From Shewanella hafniensis (lineage in GTDB: Bacteria > Pseudomonadota > Gammaproteobacteria > Enterobacterales > Shewanellaceae), in NCBI RefSeq assembly GCF_019655335.1, contig NZ_BPFD01000002.1:62001-126000 (forward strand): a DNA stretch of 64,000 nt. The letters run 5' to 3'. The notes under the pieces are model-generated. The model searched no databases. It was not told the DNA's origin and saw only the letters and a list, made by a program, of their open reading frames with translations. Numbering within the stretch: the stretch's first letter is position 1; each line of letters begins with the position of its first letter. The position numbers and the translations under genes were made by a program. Below, one piece after another: positions 10,407 to 20,757 of the stretch.

Positions 10407-11144
10407 TTAAATAACTTTTTTTGCTCTGATCAGCGTGCCTTCCTCTTCACCCATGATAACGCGGCGAAGAGCGCCAGGTTTGTTCATGTTGAAGACTAAA
10501 ATAGGCATGTCGTGATCACGCGCCAGAGTAAAGGCTGCTAAGTCCATTACTTTTAATTCTTTTTCCAGAATTTCCGCATAAGTGACTTCATCATACTTAA
10601 CGGCGTCTGGGTTTTTCATTGGGTCTTCGGAGTATACACCGTCGACTTTCGTCCCTTTCAACACGACTTCAGCTTCGATTTCAATGCCGCGTAAACAGGC
10701 CGCAGAATCGGTCGTGCAGAATGGATTACCTGTACCGGCAGCAAAAATAACCACTCGGCCAGATTTTAGCAAGCTGATCGCTTCAGCCCAATTGTAATCG
10801 TCACACACACCCTTTAACGGGATAGCTGACATCAGACGGGCATTAACATAGGCACGGTGCAAGGCGTCGCGCATTGCCAAGCCGTTCATAACCGTTGCCA
10901 GCATACCCATGTGATCGCCCACCACACGGTTCATGCCAGCTTTTGCTAAGCCTTCACCGCGAAACAGATTGCCACCACCAATAACCACACCCACCTGAAT
11001 ACCCAGTTCAACCAGCTCTTTCACTTCCTGAGCCATGCGATCTAATACTTTAGGGTCGATGCCGAAGCCTTCGTCGCCCATCAGTGCTTCGCCACTTAAT
11101 TTAAGAAGAATGCGTCTAAATGCGGGTTTTGGATTGGTGCTCAT
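10407..11144 (-). CDS. pyrH: Uridylate kinase PyrH
   Basis: Hexameric bacterial UMP kinase of the amino-acid-kinase fold, phosphorylating UMP to UDP for nucleic acid and UDP-sugar synthesis. The 245 aa show the N-terminal [13 protein letters not shown] phosphate loop, the [12 protein letters not shown] glycine-rich loop, and the [13 protein letters not shown] and [11 protein letters not shown] motifs. Its place between tsf and frr is conserved in gammaproteobacteria. Confidence 0.97.
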   Translation of the reverse strand: MSTNPKPAFRRILLKLSGEALMGDEGFGIDPKVLDRMAQEVKELVELGIQVGVVIGGGNLFRGEGLAKAGMNRVVGDHMGMLATVMNGLAMRDALHRAYVNARLMSAIPLKGVCDDYNWAEAISLLKSGRVVIFAAGTGNPFCTTDSAACLRGIEIEAEVVLKGTKVDGVYSEDPMKNPDAVKYDEVTYAEILEKELKVMDLAAFTLARDHDMPILVFNMNKPGALRRVIMGEEEGTLIRAKKVI

Positions 11145-11163
11145 AATTTTTATCCTGGTTATA

Positions 11164-11192
11164 ACAAGACCGCAGCGAATGCCACGGTCTTG
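11164..11192 (-). terminator. Hairpin between tsf and pyrH
   Basis: Inverted repeat CAAGACCG (11164-11171) with CGGTCTTG (11185-11192) in the 68-bp tsf-pyrH gap. On the minus strand only a short TTATAA run follows, so it is more likely an attenuator or processing signal than a full terminator. Confidence 0.45.
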
Positions 11193-11212
11193 GGGGTATT
11201 TAGCGTTGGCGA

Positions 11213-12064
11213 TTAAGCCTTTTTAGAAGCAGCGATTTGAGCAGCAACTTCAGCTGCAAAATCTTCTTCTTTCTTCTCAATACCTTCACCAACTTCTAAA
11301 CGAATGAAGTTAGTCACTGTAGCGCCTTTCTCTTTCAGAACTTCGCCAACAGTTTTCTTTGGTTCCATGATGTAAGCTTGGCCAGTCAGAGAAATCTCAC
11401 CGGTGAACTTCTTCATACGACCCAGAACCATCTTCTCAGCGATCTCAGCAGATTTGCCTTCGTTCATAGAGATTTCGATTTGCAGTGCTTGCTCTCTTGC
11501 AACAAGATCAGCAGGCACATCTTCTGGATTAACGAATTCAGGCTTAGAAGCAGCAACGTGCATTGCGATGTGCTTTAAGGTTTCTTCGTCAGCTTCACCG
11601 GCTACAACAACACCAATGCGCTCACCGTGACGGTATGAAGACAGGTTTGCACCATCGATGTACTCAACACGACGAATGTTGATGTTCTCACCGATTTTAG
11701 TTACTAGAGCAACACGTGCATCTTCGAACTGTGCTTTTAAATCTTCAAGTGTCACTTTAGATGCTGCAGCAACATCTAACACTGCGTTTGCGAAGCCTAA
11801 GAAGTTAGAATCTTTAGCAACAAAGTCAGTTTGACAGTTAACTTCTAACAGAGCAGCGAAACCTTCGCCATTCTTGATTAAAATAGTACCGTCAGCAGCG
11901 ATGTTACCCGCTTTTTTAGCCGCTTTAGCAGCGCCAGACTTACGCATGTTGTCAATCGCTAACTCCATGTCGCCGTCAGCTTCTGTCAGAGCGTTTTTAC
12001 AATCCATCATGCCTGCGCCAGTACGGTCGCGCAGTTCTTTAACTTGGGCAGCAGTAATTGCCAT
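11213..12064 (-). CDS. tsf: Translation elongation factor Ts
   Basis: Guanine nucleotide exchange factor for EF-Tu. The 283-aa product begins [20 protein letters not shown], the conserved N-terminus with the TGAGMMDCK motif, followed by the TDFVAKD segment that contacts EF-Tu and the C-terminal dimerisation part. The frame is open 24 codons further upstream (to 12136), but the ATG at 12064 has an AGAGGA site about 8 nt upstream and matches the family start. It is the second gene of the rpsB-tsf pair. Confidence 0.97.
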   Translation of the reverse strand: MAITAAQVKELRDRTGAGMMDCKNALTEADGDMELAIDNMRKSGAAKAAKKAGNIAADGTILIKNGEGFAALLEVNCQTDFVAKDSNFLGFANAVLDVAAASKVTLEDLKAQFEDARVALVTKIGENINIRRVEYIDGANLSSYRHGERIGVVVAGEADEETLKHIAMHVAASKPEFVNPEDVPADLVAREQALQIEISMNEGKSAEIAEKMVLGRMKKFTGEISLTGQAYIMEPKKTVGEVLKEKGATVTNFIRLEVGEGIEKKEEDFAAEVAAQIAASKKA

Positions 12065-12106
12065 TGTTAAATCCTCTATAAAAAATCGACTAATTTGCAG
12101 ATATAA

Positions 12107-12130
12107 AACAGGGGCCGAATGGCCCCTGTT
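12107..12130 (-). terminator. Intercistronic rpsB-tsf hairpin
   Basis: A perfect 10-bp GC-rich inverted repeat (12107-12116 and 12121-12130) with a 4-nt loop lies in the 120-bp gap between rpsB and tsf, followed on the minus strand by a short U/A-rich run. E. coli also has an attenuator between these genes; here it would lower tsf expression relative to rpsB. Confidence 0.6.
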
Positions 12131-12184
12131 AACCAATCAAAAATCTTGGTTAATAAGGGTGATGAAACTCATCCCGCCTTATTA

Positions 12185-12913
12185 TTATTCGGCTTCTACG
12201 AAACCGTCTTGCTCAGCTTGAACAGCCAAATCTTGACCACGGCCAGCTTTAGCAGCAGCAGCAACAGAAGTAGTGTACAGGCGGATGGCACGCATAGCGT
12301 CGTCGTTACCAGGAACGATGTAGTTAACACCATCTGGCGCAGAGTTAGTATCAACAACTGCAACAACAGGGATACCCAGGTTGTTAGCTTCTTTAATAGC
12401 GATATGCTCATGGTCAGCACCGATGACGAATAATACGTCTGGCAGGCCGCCCATGTTTTTAATACCACCTAAAGATTTTTCCAGCTTTTCAAGCTCACGA
12501 GTACGCATCAGCGCTTCTTTCTTGGTCAGCTTGTCGAAAGTACCATCTACTGATTGGCTTTCCAGTTCTTTCAGACGTTTGATTGACTGACGAACGGTTT
12601 TCCAGTTAGTCAGCATACCGCCTAACCAGCGGTGATCAACATAGTACTGGTCACAAGACAGAGCAGCTTCTTTGATCGCTTCGCCAGCAGCACGTTTAGT
12701 ACCAACGAATAATACTTTACCTTTCTTTGAAGCTACATTGCTGATGAAAGCCAGCGCTTCATTGAACATTGGCACAGTATGCTCAAGGTTGATGATGTGA
12801 ACACCGTTGCGAGCACCGAAAATGAATGGCTTCATTTTTGGGTTCCAGTAACGGGTTTGGTGACCGAAGTGGACACCGGCCTGAAGCATATCGCGCATTG
12901 AAACTGTAGTCAT
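12185..12913 (-). CDS. rpsB: 30S ribosomal protein S2
   Basis: Component of the small ribosomal subunit. The 242 aa begin [20 protein letters not shown], the family N-terminus, and contain the RWLGGMLTN and [10 protein letters not shown] motifs. The frame stays open to 13012 but the extra 33 codons lie in the leader and are not conserved, so ATG at 12913 is chosen. It is the first gene of the leftward block running through tsf, pyrH and frr. S2 represses its own operon in E. coli through the mRNA leader; the approximately 110-nt leader here could do the same, but I did not identify a specific fold. Confidence 0.97.
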   Translation of the reverse strand: MTTVSMRDMLQAGVHFGHQTRYWNPKMKPFIFGARNGVHIINLEHTVPMFNEALAFISNVASKKGKVLFVGTKRAAGEAIKEAALSCDQYYVDHRWLGGMLTNWKTVRQSIKRLKELESQSVDGTFDKLTKKEALMRTRELEKLEKSLGGIKNMGGLPDVLFVIGADHEHIAIKEANNLGIPVVAVVDTNSAPDGVNYIVPGNDDAMRAIRLYTTSVAAAAKAGRGQDLAVQAEQDGFVEAE

Positions 12914-13043
12914 TTCTATTACCTTAAAATTTAGGGGGTTAGACCTCCACGTATCCCATGTCTTCGACCCCGCAGTTAACAGCTGAGGGCACCCCGAAGA
13001 ATGTGTCGACACGTGTGTGATTTAGTATTTAGACAAATAGCCA

Positions 13044-13077
13044 TGTATAATGGCCGCCATCTTTAGTCTTGCAAGTA
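13044..13077 (-). promoter_or_regulatory. Candidate rpsB promoter
   Basis: Read leftward, TTGCAA is followed after 16-17 bp by CATTAT/ATTATA, a moderate sigma-70 match about 130 bp upstream of the rpsB ATG. On the plus strand the same spot contains a perfect TATAAT (13046-13051) without a convincing -35, so it might also serve map. No start site is known. Confidence 0.35.
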
Positions 13078-13220
13078 TCTAAACAGAGCAAATGCTGGCT
13101 TAGGCAATTCATCAAGACTTAAACATAACGGCGCGCTTTATACCATAAATAGCCCTAAAGCACAAATTTTTGCATTAGGTTGCGTGGCCAACAGACATTA
13201 AAGACACAAGAGAAAACGCA

Positions 13221-14027
13221 ATGAGTATAGTCATCAAGACAGCTGAAGAAATTGAAAAAATGCGTGCTGCGGGCAAACTCGCCGCACAGGTATTAGAAAT
13301 GATCGCCCCGTATGTTAAGCCGGGCGTGACCACCAATGAACTCAATGATCTCTGCGCCAAATATACCGAAGAGCAAGGTGCGATTTCGGCGCCGCTTAAC
13401 TACCATGGTTTTCCTAAGTCCATTTGTACTTCAGTAAACAATGTGATTTGCCACGGTATTCCGAACGATAACCCACCATTGAAAGAAGGCGATATTCTCA
13501 ATATCGACATCACAGTGATCAAAGACGGCTATCACGGTGATACTTCGATGATGTTTTTAATTGGTGAAGTGAGCGCTAAGGACAAACGCCTGTGCCGCAT
13601 CGCGCAAGAAAGCCTGTATTTAGCCATTCGCAAGGTGCGTCCAGGTTTAAAACTGGGTGAAATTGGCAATACTATCGAAAAATTCATCAAAGCAAGCAAA
13701 ACAGGCCTTGAGAAATATTCCATCGTGCAAGATTATTGTGGCCACGGTATTGGCTCGGGTTTCCATGAAGAACCTCAGGTCATGCACTACCGTAACGGCG
13801 ATAACACAGTATTACGCCCAGGCATGTGTTTCACCATTGAACCTATGATCAATGCCGGTCGCCACACGACCATACTCGATCGTGATGATAAGTGGACGGT
13901 GACCACCTCAGACGGAAAAAACTCTGCCCAGTGGGAACACACTCTTCTGGTAACAGAAAAAGGGGTTGAAGTACTGACTCTGCGTGAGGATGAAGATTTC
14001 CCGCGTATCATCAATCACGAGCGATAG
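13221..14027 (+). CDS. map: Type I methionine aminopeptidase
   Basis: Removes the initiator methionine from nascent proteins, acting in the cytoplasm with two metal ions. The 268 aa have the pita-bread fold signature: metal ligands in NIDITVIKDGYHGDTS (two Asp), GHGIGSGFHEEP (His), FTIEPMINAG (Glu) and the C-terminal QWEHTLLVTEKG (Glu). It lies divergent from rpsB and upstream of glnD, as in E. coli. Confidence 0.97.
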   Translation: MSIVIKTAEEIEKMRAAGKLAAQVLEMIAPYVKPGVTTNELNDLCAKYTEEQGAISAPLNYHGFPKSICTSVNNVICHGIPNDNPPLKEGDILNIDITVIKDGYHGDTSMMFLIGEVSAKDKRLCRIAQESLYLAIRKVRPGLKLGEIGNTIEKFIKASKTGLEKYSIVQDYCGHGIGSGFHEEPQVMHYRNGDNTVLRPGMCFTIEPMINAGRHTTILDRDDKWTVTTSDGKNSAQWEHTLLVTEKGVEVLTLREDEDFPRIINHER

Positions 14028-14060
14028 GCCAAACTAACAAGCATAAAAACAAGGGACTCG

Positions 14061-16646
14061 ATGAATATAGCTCTGCTCGCAAAACAATCATTAATCGAAC
14101 AGAATCAGATTCTTTTGGCCAGTTTTAAGGCTAAAACCCCGATTGAAGAGCTCGTCACGCAGCGCTGTCAATTTGTCGATGCCCTTGTCAAGCAAGCTTG
14201 GGAACAGCACGGACTAAGGGAATACGATATTGCCCTGATTGCCGTAGGCGGCTATGGCCGTGGGGAGCTGCATCCCCACTCAGATGTCGACTTGCTGTTC
14301 CTGTTTAATGATATTTTGTCACCCGCCGCCGAAGCAGCACTCAGTCAGTTTATTGCCTTTCTGTGGGATGCCAATCTCGAAATCGGCCACAGTGTTCGTA
14401 CATTGAACGACACGATTATCCTCGGTCGTGAAGACATCACCATAGCCACTAACTTATTAGAAGCCCGACTGCTCGAAGGGCCTGAGCTTTTATTCGATCA
14501 ACTTTACGATGCCATTCGTCAAAGTGATTTTTGGACCTCAAGCGATTTTTTTATCGCAAAACGGGATGAGCAAAATGCCCGCCATGCCAGAGCCAGTGCC
14601 TTCGATTTAGAACCCAATATCAAGAGTTGCCCCGGTGGCCTTAGGGATATTCAAACCATTGCTTGGGTAGCCATGCGGCACTTTGGCGCCGCTCGCCTCG
14701 AAGAATTAGTCCAATACGACTTTTTAGAACAAGGTGAATTAGAAGAATTGCTCGAATGTCAGCACTTTTTATGGAAGCTGCGCTTTGCCCTGCACATGGT
14801 GGTGGGGCGCGATGAAAATCGCTTACTCTTTGATGTACAACGCCAAGTTGCCGAACTTATGGGCTATGAAGACGCCACCCAGCTTGCTGTTGAGCAGATG
14901 ATGAAACGCTACTATCGCACGGTACGCCGAGTGATGGAGCTGAACGAAATGTTGCTGCAGCTATTTAAACGGGCAACATTGGGGCACACAAAAGCCTTAG
15001 AAATTCAATCGATAGATAAACACTACCAGCGCCGTGGCACCTTTATAGAAGCGCTCAGCGATGATCTGTTCGATAGCGGCGAAGAAATTGTCCGGCTGTT
15101 TTTGTTGGTCGCAAAAAACTCCAACATCAAAGGCATTTACGCGCCAACACTGCGTTCACTGCGCCGTGCAAGACGCGCCCAACCGCAAGCCTTACAAGAA
15201 AATCCGCTTTGTCGCCAAACTTTTATGGAAATTCTGCGCCACCCTCGCGGCATTGTTGCTTTGTCTTTAATGCATAAACACGGTGTGTTATCGGCCTATT
15301 TACCCGCATGGCGAAATATTGAAGGCCAGATGCAGTTCGACCTATTCCACGCCTACACAGTCGATGAACATACTCACAGATTGCTGCTCAATATCGAACG
15401 ATTCTCCCAGCCCGAACAAAAAGAAGAATTTCCCCTAGGCTCGATTCTCATCAACCAACTGCCGAAAAAGGGCTTACTGGTACTCGGTGCAATCTTTCAC
15501 GATATTGCCAAAGGTCGCGGCGGCGATCACAGTAAATTGGGCTCAAGCGACGCCCTCGCCTTTTGTAAGCTGCACGGGTTAAACGATCACGATGGCCGTC
15601 TAGTCGCTTGGCTGGTTGAAAATCATCTGGTGATGTCTGTCACCGCCCAGCGCCGGGATATTTCCGACCCCGATGTGGTGGCCGATTTTGCTAGTAAAGT
15701 CCGCGATGCCGTGCATTTAAGTTATCTGTACTGCTTAACCGTGGCCGATATCTGCGCCACCAATGAAAAAACCTGGAACAACTGGAAAGGCTCACTGCTG
15801 CGTGACTTGTACTTTTCGACCCAAAGGGTACTCGCCCGCGGTAAAGAAAAACCCGTCGATATTCGTGCCAGAGTGCGTGAATACCAAGCTAAGGCGAAAA
15901 AAGAGCTGCTGCGCCGTGGACTGAAAGAAAAAGATCTCGATACCCTGTGGCAACGTTTTAAGGCGGATTACTTTTTACGCCACCAGCCCAATCAAGTCGC
16001 GTGGCACGCTGAAGCGATTTTAAAGCACAAACAACAGGATGAGCCCTTAGTCTTAGTGTCCAAACACACCACCCGTGGTGGCACTGAGCTATTTGTCTAT
16101 TGCCAAGACAGACCAAAGTTATTTGCAACTGTGATGGCGGTACTCGACAATAAAAATATCAACGTCCATGATGCCAACATCATGACCTCAAAAGATAATT
16201 ATGCACTCGATACCTTTGTGATCTTAGAACAAGATGGCGAGCCAGTGAGCCAGCTTTCACGCATCCAAAGTATCCGTAAGGCACTCGAAAAAGCCCTGTC
16301 GAGCGACAGTCCAAAACTGCCACGCTTTAGAAAACTGTCGCGCAAGATGAAACCTTTTAATGTTCCTACACAAGTGAGTTTCCTCGAAAGCAGTCGTCAT
16401 GGTACAAGTATGATGGAGCTTATCGCCTTAGATTCGCCAGGATTACTGGCAAAAGTCGGCGATATCTTTTACCGTTGCAACACGACGTTACTCGCGGCCA
16501 AGATCACCACCATTGGTGAGCGAGCCGAAGACTTTTTTATGCTGCAGACCAATGACGGCCTACAGCTTAACGAAACCCAAGAAAATACCCTCAGGGACGC
16601 TTTAATCAGTGCCTTGAGTGCGAAGAATATCGAATCAGTTAATTAA
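14061..16646 (+). CDS. glnD: Bifunctional PII uridylyltransferase/uridylyl-removing enzyme
   Basis: Senses glutamine and modifies PII proteins, controlling nitrogen assimilation. The 861 aa (E. coli 890) carry an N-terminal nucleotidyltransferase domain with [15 protein letters not shown] (around 65-79), a central HD domain with [13 protein letters not shown] (around 480-492) for deuridylylation, and two C-terminal ACT domains (about 680-760 and 795-861) that bind glutamine. It starts 34 bp after map and is followed by dapD at 22 bp, forming map-glnD-dapD. Confidence 0.96.
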   Translation: MNIALLAKQSLIEQNQILLASFKAKTPIEELVTQRCQFVDALVKQAWEQHGLREYDIALIAVGGYGRGELHPHSDVDLLFLFNDILSPAAEAALSQFIAFLWDANLEIGHSVRTLNDTIILGREDITIATNLLEARLLEGPELLFDQLYDAIRQSDFWTSSDFFIAKRDEQNARHARASAFDLEPNIKSCPGGLRDIQTIAWVAMRHFGAARLEELVQYDFLEQGELEELLECQHFLWKLRFALHMVVGRDENRLLFDVQRQVAELMGYEDATQLAVEQMMKRYYRTVRRVMELNEMLLQLFKRATLGHTKALEIQSIDKHYQRRGTFIEALSDDLFDSGEEIVRLFLLVAKNSNIKGIYAPTLRSLRRARRAQPQALQENPLCRQTFMEILRHPRGIVALSLMHKHGVLSAYLPAWRNIEGQMQFDLFHAYTVDEHTHRLLLNIERFSQPEQKEEFPLGSILINQLPKKGLLVLGAIFHDIAKGRGGDHSKLGSSDALAFCKLHGLNDHDGRLVAWLVENHLVMSVTAQRRDISDPDVVADFASKVRDAVHLSYLYCLTVADICATNEKTWNNWKGSLLRDLYFSTQRVLARGKEKPVDIRARVREYQAKAKKELLRRGLKEKDLDTLWQRFKADYFLRHQPNQVAWHAEAILKHKQQDEPLVLVSKHTTRGGTELFVYCQDRPKLFATVMAVLDNKNINVHDANIMTSKDNYALDTFVILEQDGEPVSQLSRIQSIRKALEKALSSDSPKLPRFRKLSRKMKPFNVPTQVSFLESSRHGTSMMELIALDSPGLLAKVGDIFYRCNTTLLAAKITTIGERAEDFFMLQTNDGLQLNETQENTLRDALISALSAKNIESVN

Positions 16647-16667
16647 CGAGACCAGTGGGAGAAGTAA

Positions 16668-17492
16668 ATGGAGGCTTTACGCCAACGTATTGAGGCGGCT
16701 TTTGAAGCGCGCGCCGACATCACGCCAAGCACAGTTGACGCCAGCGTGCGTGACGATGTGCAACATGTCATCAATATGCTCGATAAAGGTGAAGTCCGTG
16801 TCGCCGAGAAAATCGACGGACAATGGCATGTACACCAATGGCTGAAAAAGGCGGTATTACTGTCCTTCCGTATTTTCGATAACGTGGTTATCGATGGCGC
16901 CGAAACCAAATACTTCGACAAAGTGCCGTTAAAATTTGCCGAGTATGATGAAGCCCGCTTCAAAGCGGAAGCGATTCGTGTGGTGCCATCTGCAACAGTG
17001 CGTAAAGGCTCATTCATCGGTAAAAATACCGTCTTGATGCCATCCTATGTGAACTTAGGTGCCTATGTTGATGAAGGCACTATGGTTGACACTTGGGCGA
17101 CCGTTGGCTCATGTGCCCAAATCGGTAAAAACGTGCATTTATCTGGTGGCGTAGGTATTGGTGGCGTACTTGAGCCATTGCAAGCGGGCCCAACCATCAT
17201 CGAAGATAACTGCTTTATCGGTGCACGTTCTGAGATTGTTGAAGGCGTTGTAGTTGAAGAAGGCTCAGTGATTTCTATGGGCGTGTATATCGGCCAAAGC
17301 ACTCGAATTTATGATCGCGAAACTGGCGAAGTGCATTACGGTCGTGTGCCAGCGGGTTCAGTCGTGGTTTCTGGCAACCTGCCGTCAGCCTGTGGCAAGT
17401 ACAGCCTCTATGCCGCCATTATCGTTAAGAAAGTGGATGCAAAAACCCGCGGTAAAGTGGGTATCAACGAATTACTGCGTATTGTTGATTAA
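16668..17492 (+). CDS. dapD: Tetrahydrodipicolinate N-succinyltransferase
   Basis: Succinylates tetrahydrodipicolinate in lysine and diaminopimelate synthesis. The 274 aa match the family length: an N-terminal helical domain (about 1-100), a left-handed beta-helix of hexapeptide repeats (about 105-230) with [15 protein letters not shown], and a C-terminal substrate-binding tail. It is the last gene of map-glnD-dapD and is followed by a strong terminator. Confidence 0.97.
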   Translation: MEALRQRIEAAFEARADITPSTVDASVRDDVQHVINMLDKGEVRVAEKIDGQWHVHQWLKKAVLLSFRIFDNVVIDGAETKYFDKVPLKFAEYDEARFKAEAIRVVPSATVRKGSFIGKNTVLMPSYVNLGAYVDEGTMVDTWATVGSCAQIGKNVHLSGGVGIGGVLEPLQAGPTIIEDNCFIGARSEIVEGVVVEEGSVISMGVYIGQSTRIYDRETGEVHYGRVPAGSVVVSGNLPSACGKYSLYAAIIVKKVDAKTRGKVGINELLRIVD

Positions 17493-17521
17493 CAGTATTC
17501 GTTCGATAACATGAGTTACGT

Positions 17522-17548
17522 AAAAAGATGCCCGAGGGCATCTTTTTT
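17522..17548 (+). terminator. Rho-independent terminator after dapD
   Basis: Inverted repeat with an AAAAAGATGCCC arm and a GGGCATCTTTTTT arm around a GAG loop, followed by a T run, 30 bp after the dapD stop. It is A-rich on one side and T-rich on the other, so it may also stop leftward transcription from the convergent HD-GYP gene. Confidence 0.9.
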
Positions 17549-17620
17549 ATTGTCGGTAAAATTTAGCCTACAGTTGCGCTGTTATTATCAGGATTAAAAA
17601 TAAAGTGTTTCATAAAGCAC

Positions 17621-19552
17621 TTAAATCAATCTCTCAACTTCGCGGAAAGCGTTTCTTGTCATGGCAATGGCCCGCCAGCCGATAATCCCCAATGGCTGCT
17701 GTGCTTTGTTTATCACCACAAGATATTCTGAATCCAAAAGATTCAACTGCAATAAGGCATCTTCCGATGTCGCCACCTCACTGATGGTAGGCACCGAATG
17801 CTGCATGATCTGATGGGCTTTTTTATGTAAAGGTGCCCTATCCTGCTCACGCTCAGCCGCTGTGCCAAGTAATGGACTAAACCAATGCTCCAGCAATTGA
17901 TGAGTGATCACGCCAATTATCTTATGTTGCTCATCTAATACCACAGCCACCTTAGCGCGAGCAGCAGTAAGCAAACGCTTAACGTCGGCTAACTCATGGT
18001 CGAGGGAAATCGTGACGAGAGGTTCAAGGAGCGCGGCACCAATATGATCGCTAATACTCAGCTCACGATTAATCAAAATCGCTAAACAGGTCTCGACTAT
18101 CTCAGGATCAAACAGAGTCCCTTTGCCCGCACGCAGCACTTCGGCCATTTTCTCCAGCCCTAAGGATGGACGATAGGGCCTGTGGGATAATATTGAATCG
18201 GCAACATCGGCTACCGCAATAATTTTTGCCTCATAGAGAATGGCTTTATCCTTTAACCCCTCAGGATAGCCTGAGCCATCGAGCCGCTCATGATGCTGTA
18301 AAATCATCTCTTTGATGGGCCATGGAAACTCCACATCCTCAATAATTTCAGCGCCATGGAGTGGATGGGTCTGTATTAATGCGTATTCTTCTTTTGAAAG
18401 CTTCGAAGGTTTGGTCAAGATCTGCGATGGAATGGCCAACTTGCCGATATCATGGACTAAGGCACCAATTTTAAGCCCTTCTAGGCGCTGGGGATCTAAG
18501 CCTAATTTCTCACCAATCAAATAACTTAATTGCGCCACCGATTTTTGATGCCCTGCGGTATAGGCATCTTTTAGTTCTAATGCCTCAGAAATAGCACTAA
18601 TAAGCTGGGTTAACGACTGAGATAACTGCTCTTTTTGGGATTTAATGATTTTGGACTGGCGGGATACCGCGCGCAATGTGCGTGGTAGTTCAATGCTGTG
18701 CCATAAAATGCTGGCAAAAGTCAGTAATGATCTCGCATCATTACGACTATAGGGCTCGTTACGGTCAACCACGCACACTATGCCGACCAAGCGGCTGCGA
18801 AACAAAATCGGCACCGCCAAGTAACGCCCCGCAAGTAACAGTTTATCTAAGGGCAAATCCCCTAAGCGTCTTTGGGAGTCGGTTTGATTTTGGATGATCG
18901 GCTTATAATCTCGTACGCATTCGAGCCATACGCGGCTTTCAAGTTCTGACACTTGGGTATTATCTTTGATGAAATCGGCTTGGTCCGCCTCTGCGTTGGG
19001 ATAGTCGGAACGTGCCGCGAGCGTGAGTGTTTTTGATTTTTCGTTATGCAACAGAATAAAGCCATAGCGACTACCAGTGAGCGACATCGCCTTAGCAACT
19101 GCGACTTTGAACACTTCTTCTTGGGAGGATTTAATCACATCTTCAATGTGTTGCAGCCAAGCATCGCTCGCTTGAATCGCTCGACGATAATCCGAATGCA
19201 ACTCTTTCATCTGCGGATCTTCAAAATTAATGTCAGATAGAATCAAATACCATCCCATCTCAGGCAAAGAATGCAGCGCAAGATGCACACGTATACCCCG
19301 ATGATCTTGGAGTTGAAAACCGAGCTCTTGCCCACGACGCCTTACAATATCGGCGCACAACTCGGCATTAAAGGCACTAAACAATTGGCTGATAGGTTGA
19401 TTAATGATTTGCGCCGCCGAACGTGTACAACGCCGGTAAAAGGCTTGGCTCATCCGTAGCACGCGAAATTGCTCATCAAGCTGTGCCCAAGATAAATTCA
19501 AACTATCGGGTAAATCTTTCGTTCCAACGATAAGGCTTTGACTGGTTGGCAT
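17621..19552 (-). CDS. PAS/GAF HD-GYP cyclic-di-GMP phosphodiesterase with C-terminal CBS-like pair
   Basis: Predicted to hydrolyse cyclic-di-GMP. The 643 aa divide into a PAS-like N-terminus (about 20-110), a short coiled segment, a GAF domain (about 145-290), a second helical linker, an HD-GYP domain (about 315-490) and a C-terminal region (about 505-640) that looks like two CBS motifs. All HD-GYP landmarks are intact: H367-D368 in VHDIGK, HHERLDGSGYP (420-430) and RPYRP (458-462). There is no signal peptide or membrane helix, so it is a cytoplasmic sensor-enzyme. GGAG lies 6 nt before the ATG. It is convergent with dapD and monocistronic. What GAF and CBS bind (perhaps nucleotides) is inference. 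Confidence 0.88.
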   Translation of the reverse strand: MPTSQSLIVGTKDLPDSLNLSWAQLDEQFRVLRMSQAFYRRCTRSAAQIINQPISQLFSAFNAELCADIVRRRGQELGFQLQDHRGIRVHLALHSLPEMGWYLILSDINFEDPQMKELHSDYRRAIQASDAWLQHIEDVIKSSQEEVFKVAVAKAMSLTGSRYGFILLHNEKSKTLTLAARSDYPNAEADQADFIKDNTQVSELESRVWLECVRDYKPIIQNQTDSQRRLGDLPLDKLLLAGRYLAVPILFRSRLVGIVCVVDRNEPYSRNDARSLLTFASILWHSIELPRTLRAVSRQSKIIKSQKEQLSQSLTQLISAISEALELKDAYTAGHQKSVAQLSYLIGEKLGLDPQRLEGLKIGALVHDIGKLAIPSQILTKPSKLSKEEYALIQTHPLHGAEIIEDVEFPWPIKEMILQHHERLDGSGYPEGLKDKAILYEAKIIAVADVADSILSHRPYRPSLGLEKMAEVLRAGKGTLFDPEIVETCLAILINRELSISDHIGAALLEPLVTISLDHELADVKRLLTAARAKVAVVLDEQHKIIGVITHQLLEHWFSPLLGTAAEREQDRAPLHKKAHQIMQHSVPTISEVATSEDALLQLNLLDSEYLVVINKAQQPLGIIGWRAIAMTRNAFREVERLI

Positions 19553-19725
19553 CCTGCACTCCGATCTTAGACTAGAGCATGGGCGACACGCTTATGCGCT
19601 ATGTTCGCCCGAATGTTAACACTATAAAATCTCCAATAAACATAATGATAGCTGATTAAAATGGACCAAGCTGAATGCCATGATATCGCAATACTTACCA
19701 TAACCTTAGCGCGACTGCCTGCGTA

Positions 19726-20601
19726 TTAGAAAACGATCGTTTTATTGCCGTACACGACCACTTGCTCGTTAAGCACCAACTGCAGCGCTTTGCTCAGCAC
19801 ACTCTTTTCAACATCCCGCCCAGAACGTGCCATTTCTAAGGCGCTATAACTGTGATCGACAGGTATCACGTCTTGCTTGATGATCGGCCCTTCATCGAGG
19901 CAATTATTCACAAAATGCGCCGTCGCACCGATAATTTTCACCCCGCGCTCCCAGGCTTGGCGATAAGGCGCCGCGCCAATAAAAGCAGGTAAAAAAGAAT
20001 GATGGATGTTGATGATGCGATTAGGATATTGCGCCACAAAATCAGGCGTTAATACCCGCATATACTTAGCCAAGACTAAATAATCGGGTTCGTATTGTGA
20101 TACCGCAGCCAACAGTGCTTGCTCGTGTTGAATTCGGTCTAAGCCTTCGTGACTCACCAAATGAAAGGGGATGTTAAACTTTTCGGCCAGTTCGCGCAGC
20201 GCATCATGGTTGCCCACCACAGCGGCAATCTCGACACTTAAACCGCCGTAATAAGCTTTCATCAATAGATCGCCTAAACAGTGCGCTTCTTTTGTCACTA
20301 ACACCACAATGCGTTTCTTGCCGGCGCTGACTAAGGTCATGTGATTCTTAGCAGGCAGCACGTCGCGCAGATCCTGTAATAACTGTTCGCTGTTAAAAAT
20401 GCCCTCTAACTCAGTTCGCATAAAGAAACGCCCTTGGGCATTATCCACAAACTCACTGTTTTTGATAATATTCAGTTTATGGGTAAAACAAACACTGGTG
20501 ATTTTGGCGATGAGGCCTTGCGCATCGGCGCAATCCGTCAGTAAGATTTTACGTTCTATGGATGGCGAAGTATTACCGCGAGTTTCAGTCATTTGTTGCA
20601 A
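19726..20601 (-). CDS. purU: Formyltetrahydrofolate deformylase PurU
   Basis: Hydrolyses 10-formyl-THF to formate and THF, balancing one-carbon pools and supplying formate to PurT. It has an N-terminal ACT domain (about 15-95, ILLTDCADAQGLIAKIT) and a C-terminal formyltransferase-type catalytic domain with INIHHSFLPAFIGAAPY and the GATAHFV loop with its His. The frame is open to 20646, but GAGGAG is placed 8 nt before a TTG at 20601; an ATG three codons later (20592) has poor spacing. I therefore propose the TTG start (291 aa). Confidence 0.93.
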   Translation of the reverse strand: MQQMTETRGNTSPSIERKILLTDCADAQGLIAKITSVCFTHKLNIIKNSEFVDNAQGRFFMRTELEGIFNSEQLLQDLRDVLPAKNHMTLVSAGKKRIVVLVTKEAHCLGDLLMKAYYGGLSVEIAAVVGNHDALRELAEKFNIPFHLVSHEGLDRIQHEQALLAAVSQYEPDYLVLAKYMRVLTPDFVAQYPNRIINIHHSFLPAFIGAAPYRQAWERGVKIIGATAHFVNNCLDEGPIIKQDVIPVDHSYSALEMARSGRDVEKSVLSKALQLVLNEQVVVYGNKTIVF

Positions 20602-20757
20602 AGTTGGCTCTCCTCTATTGTCCTTACATCGAGTTTGCCATAGCAAATCGTGCTGAACAGCATGAAAATCCTATAATGCGAAAATAAAAATGACATTTCA
20701 GAGGCTTGAATCAATAAAATGTAAAAATTAAGCAGTTAATTTTGTAAAAACACAATC

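Noticed and set aside
12065..12136. Longer N-terminus for EF-Ts
   Set aside because: The extra 24 codons include the intercistronic hairpin and are not conserved; the internal ATG has an ideal ribosome site.
13046..13051. Perfect plus-strand TATAAT as a map promoter
   Set aside because: No -35 hexamer at a suitable distance, and the start would give a 160-nt leader; kept only as a note under the rpsB promoter.
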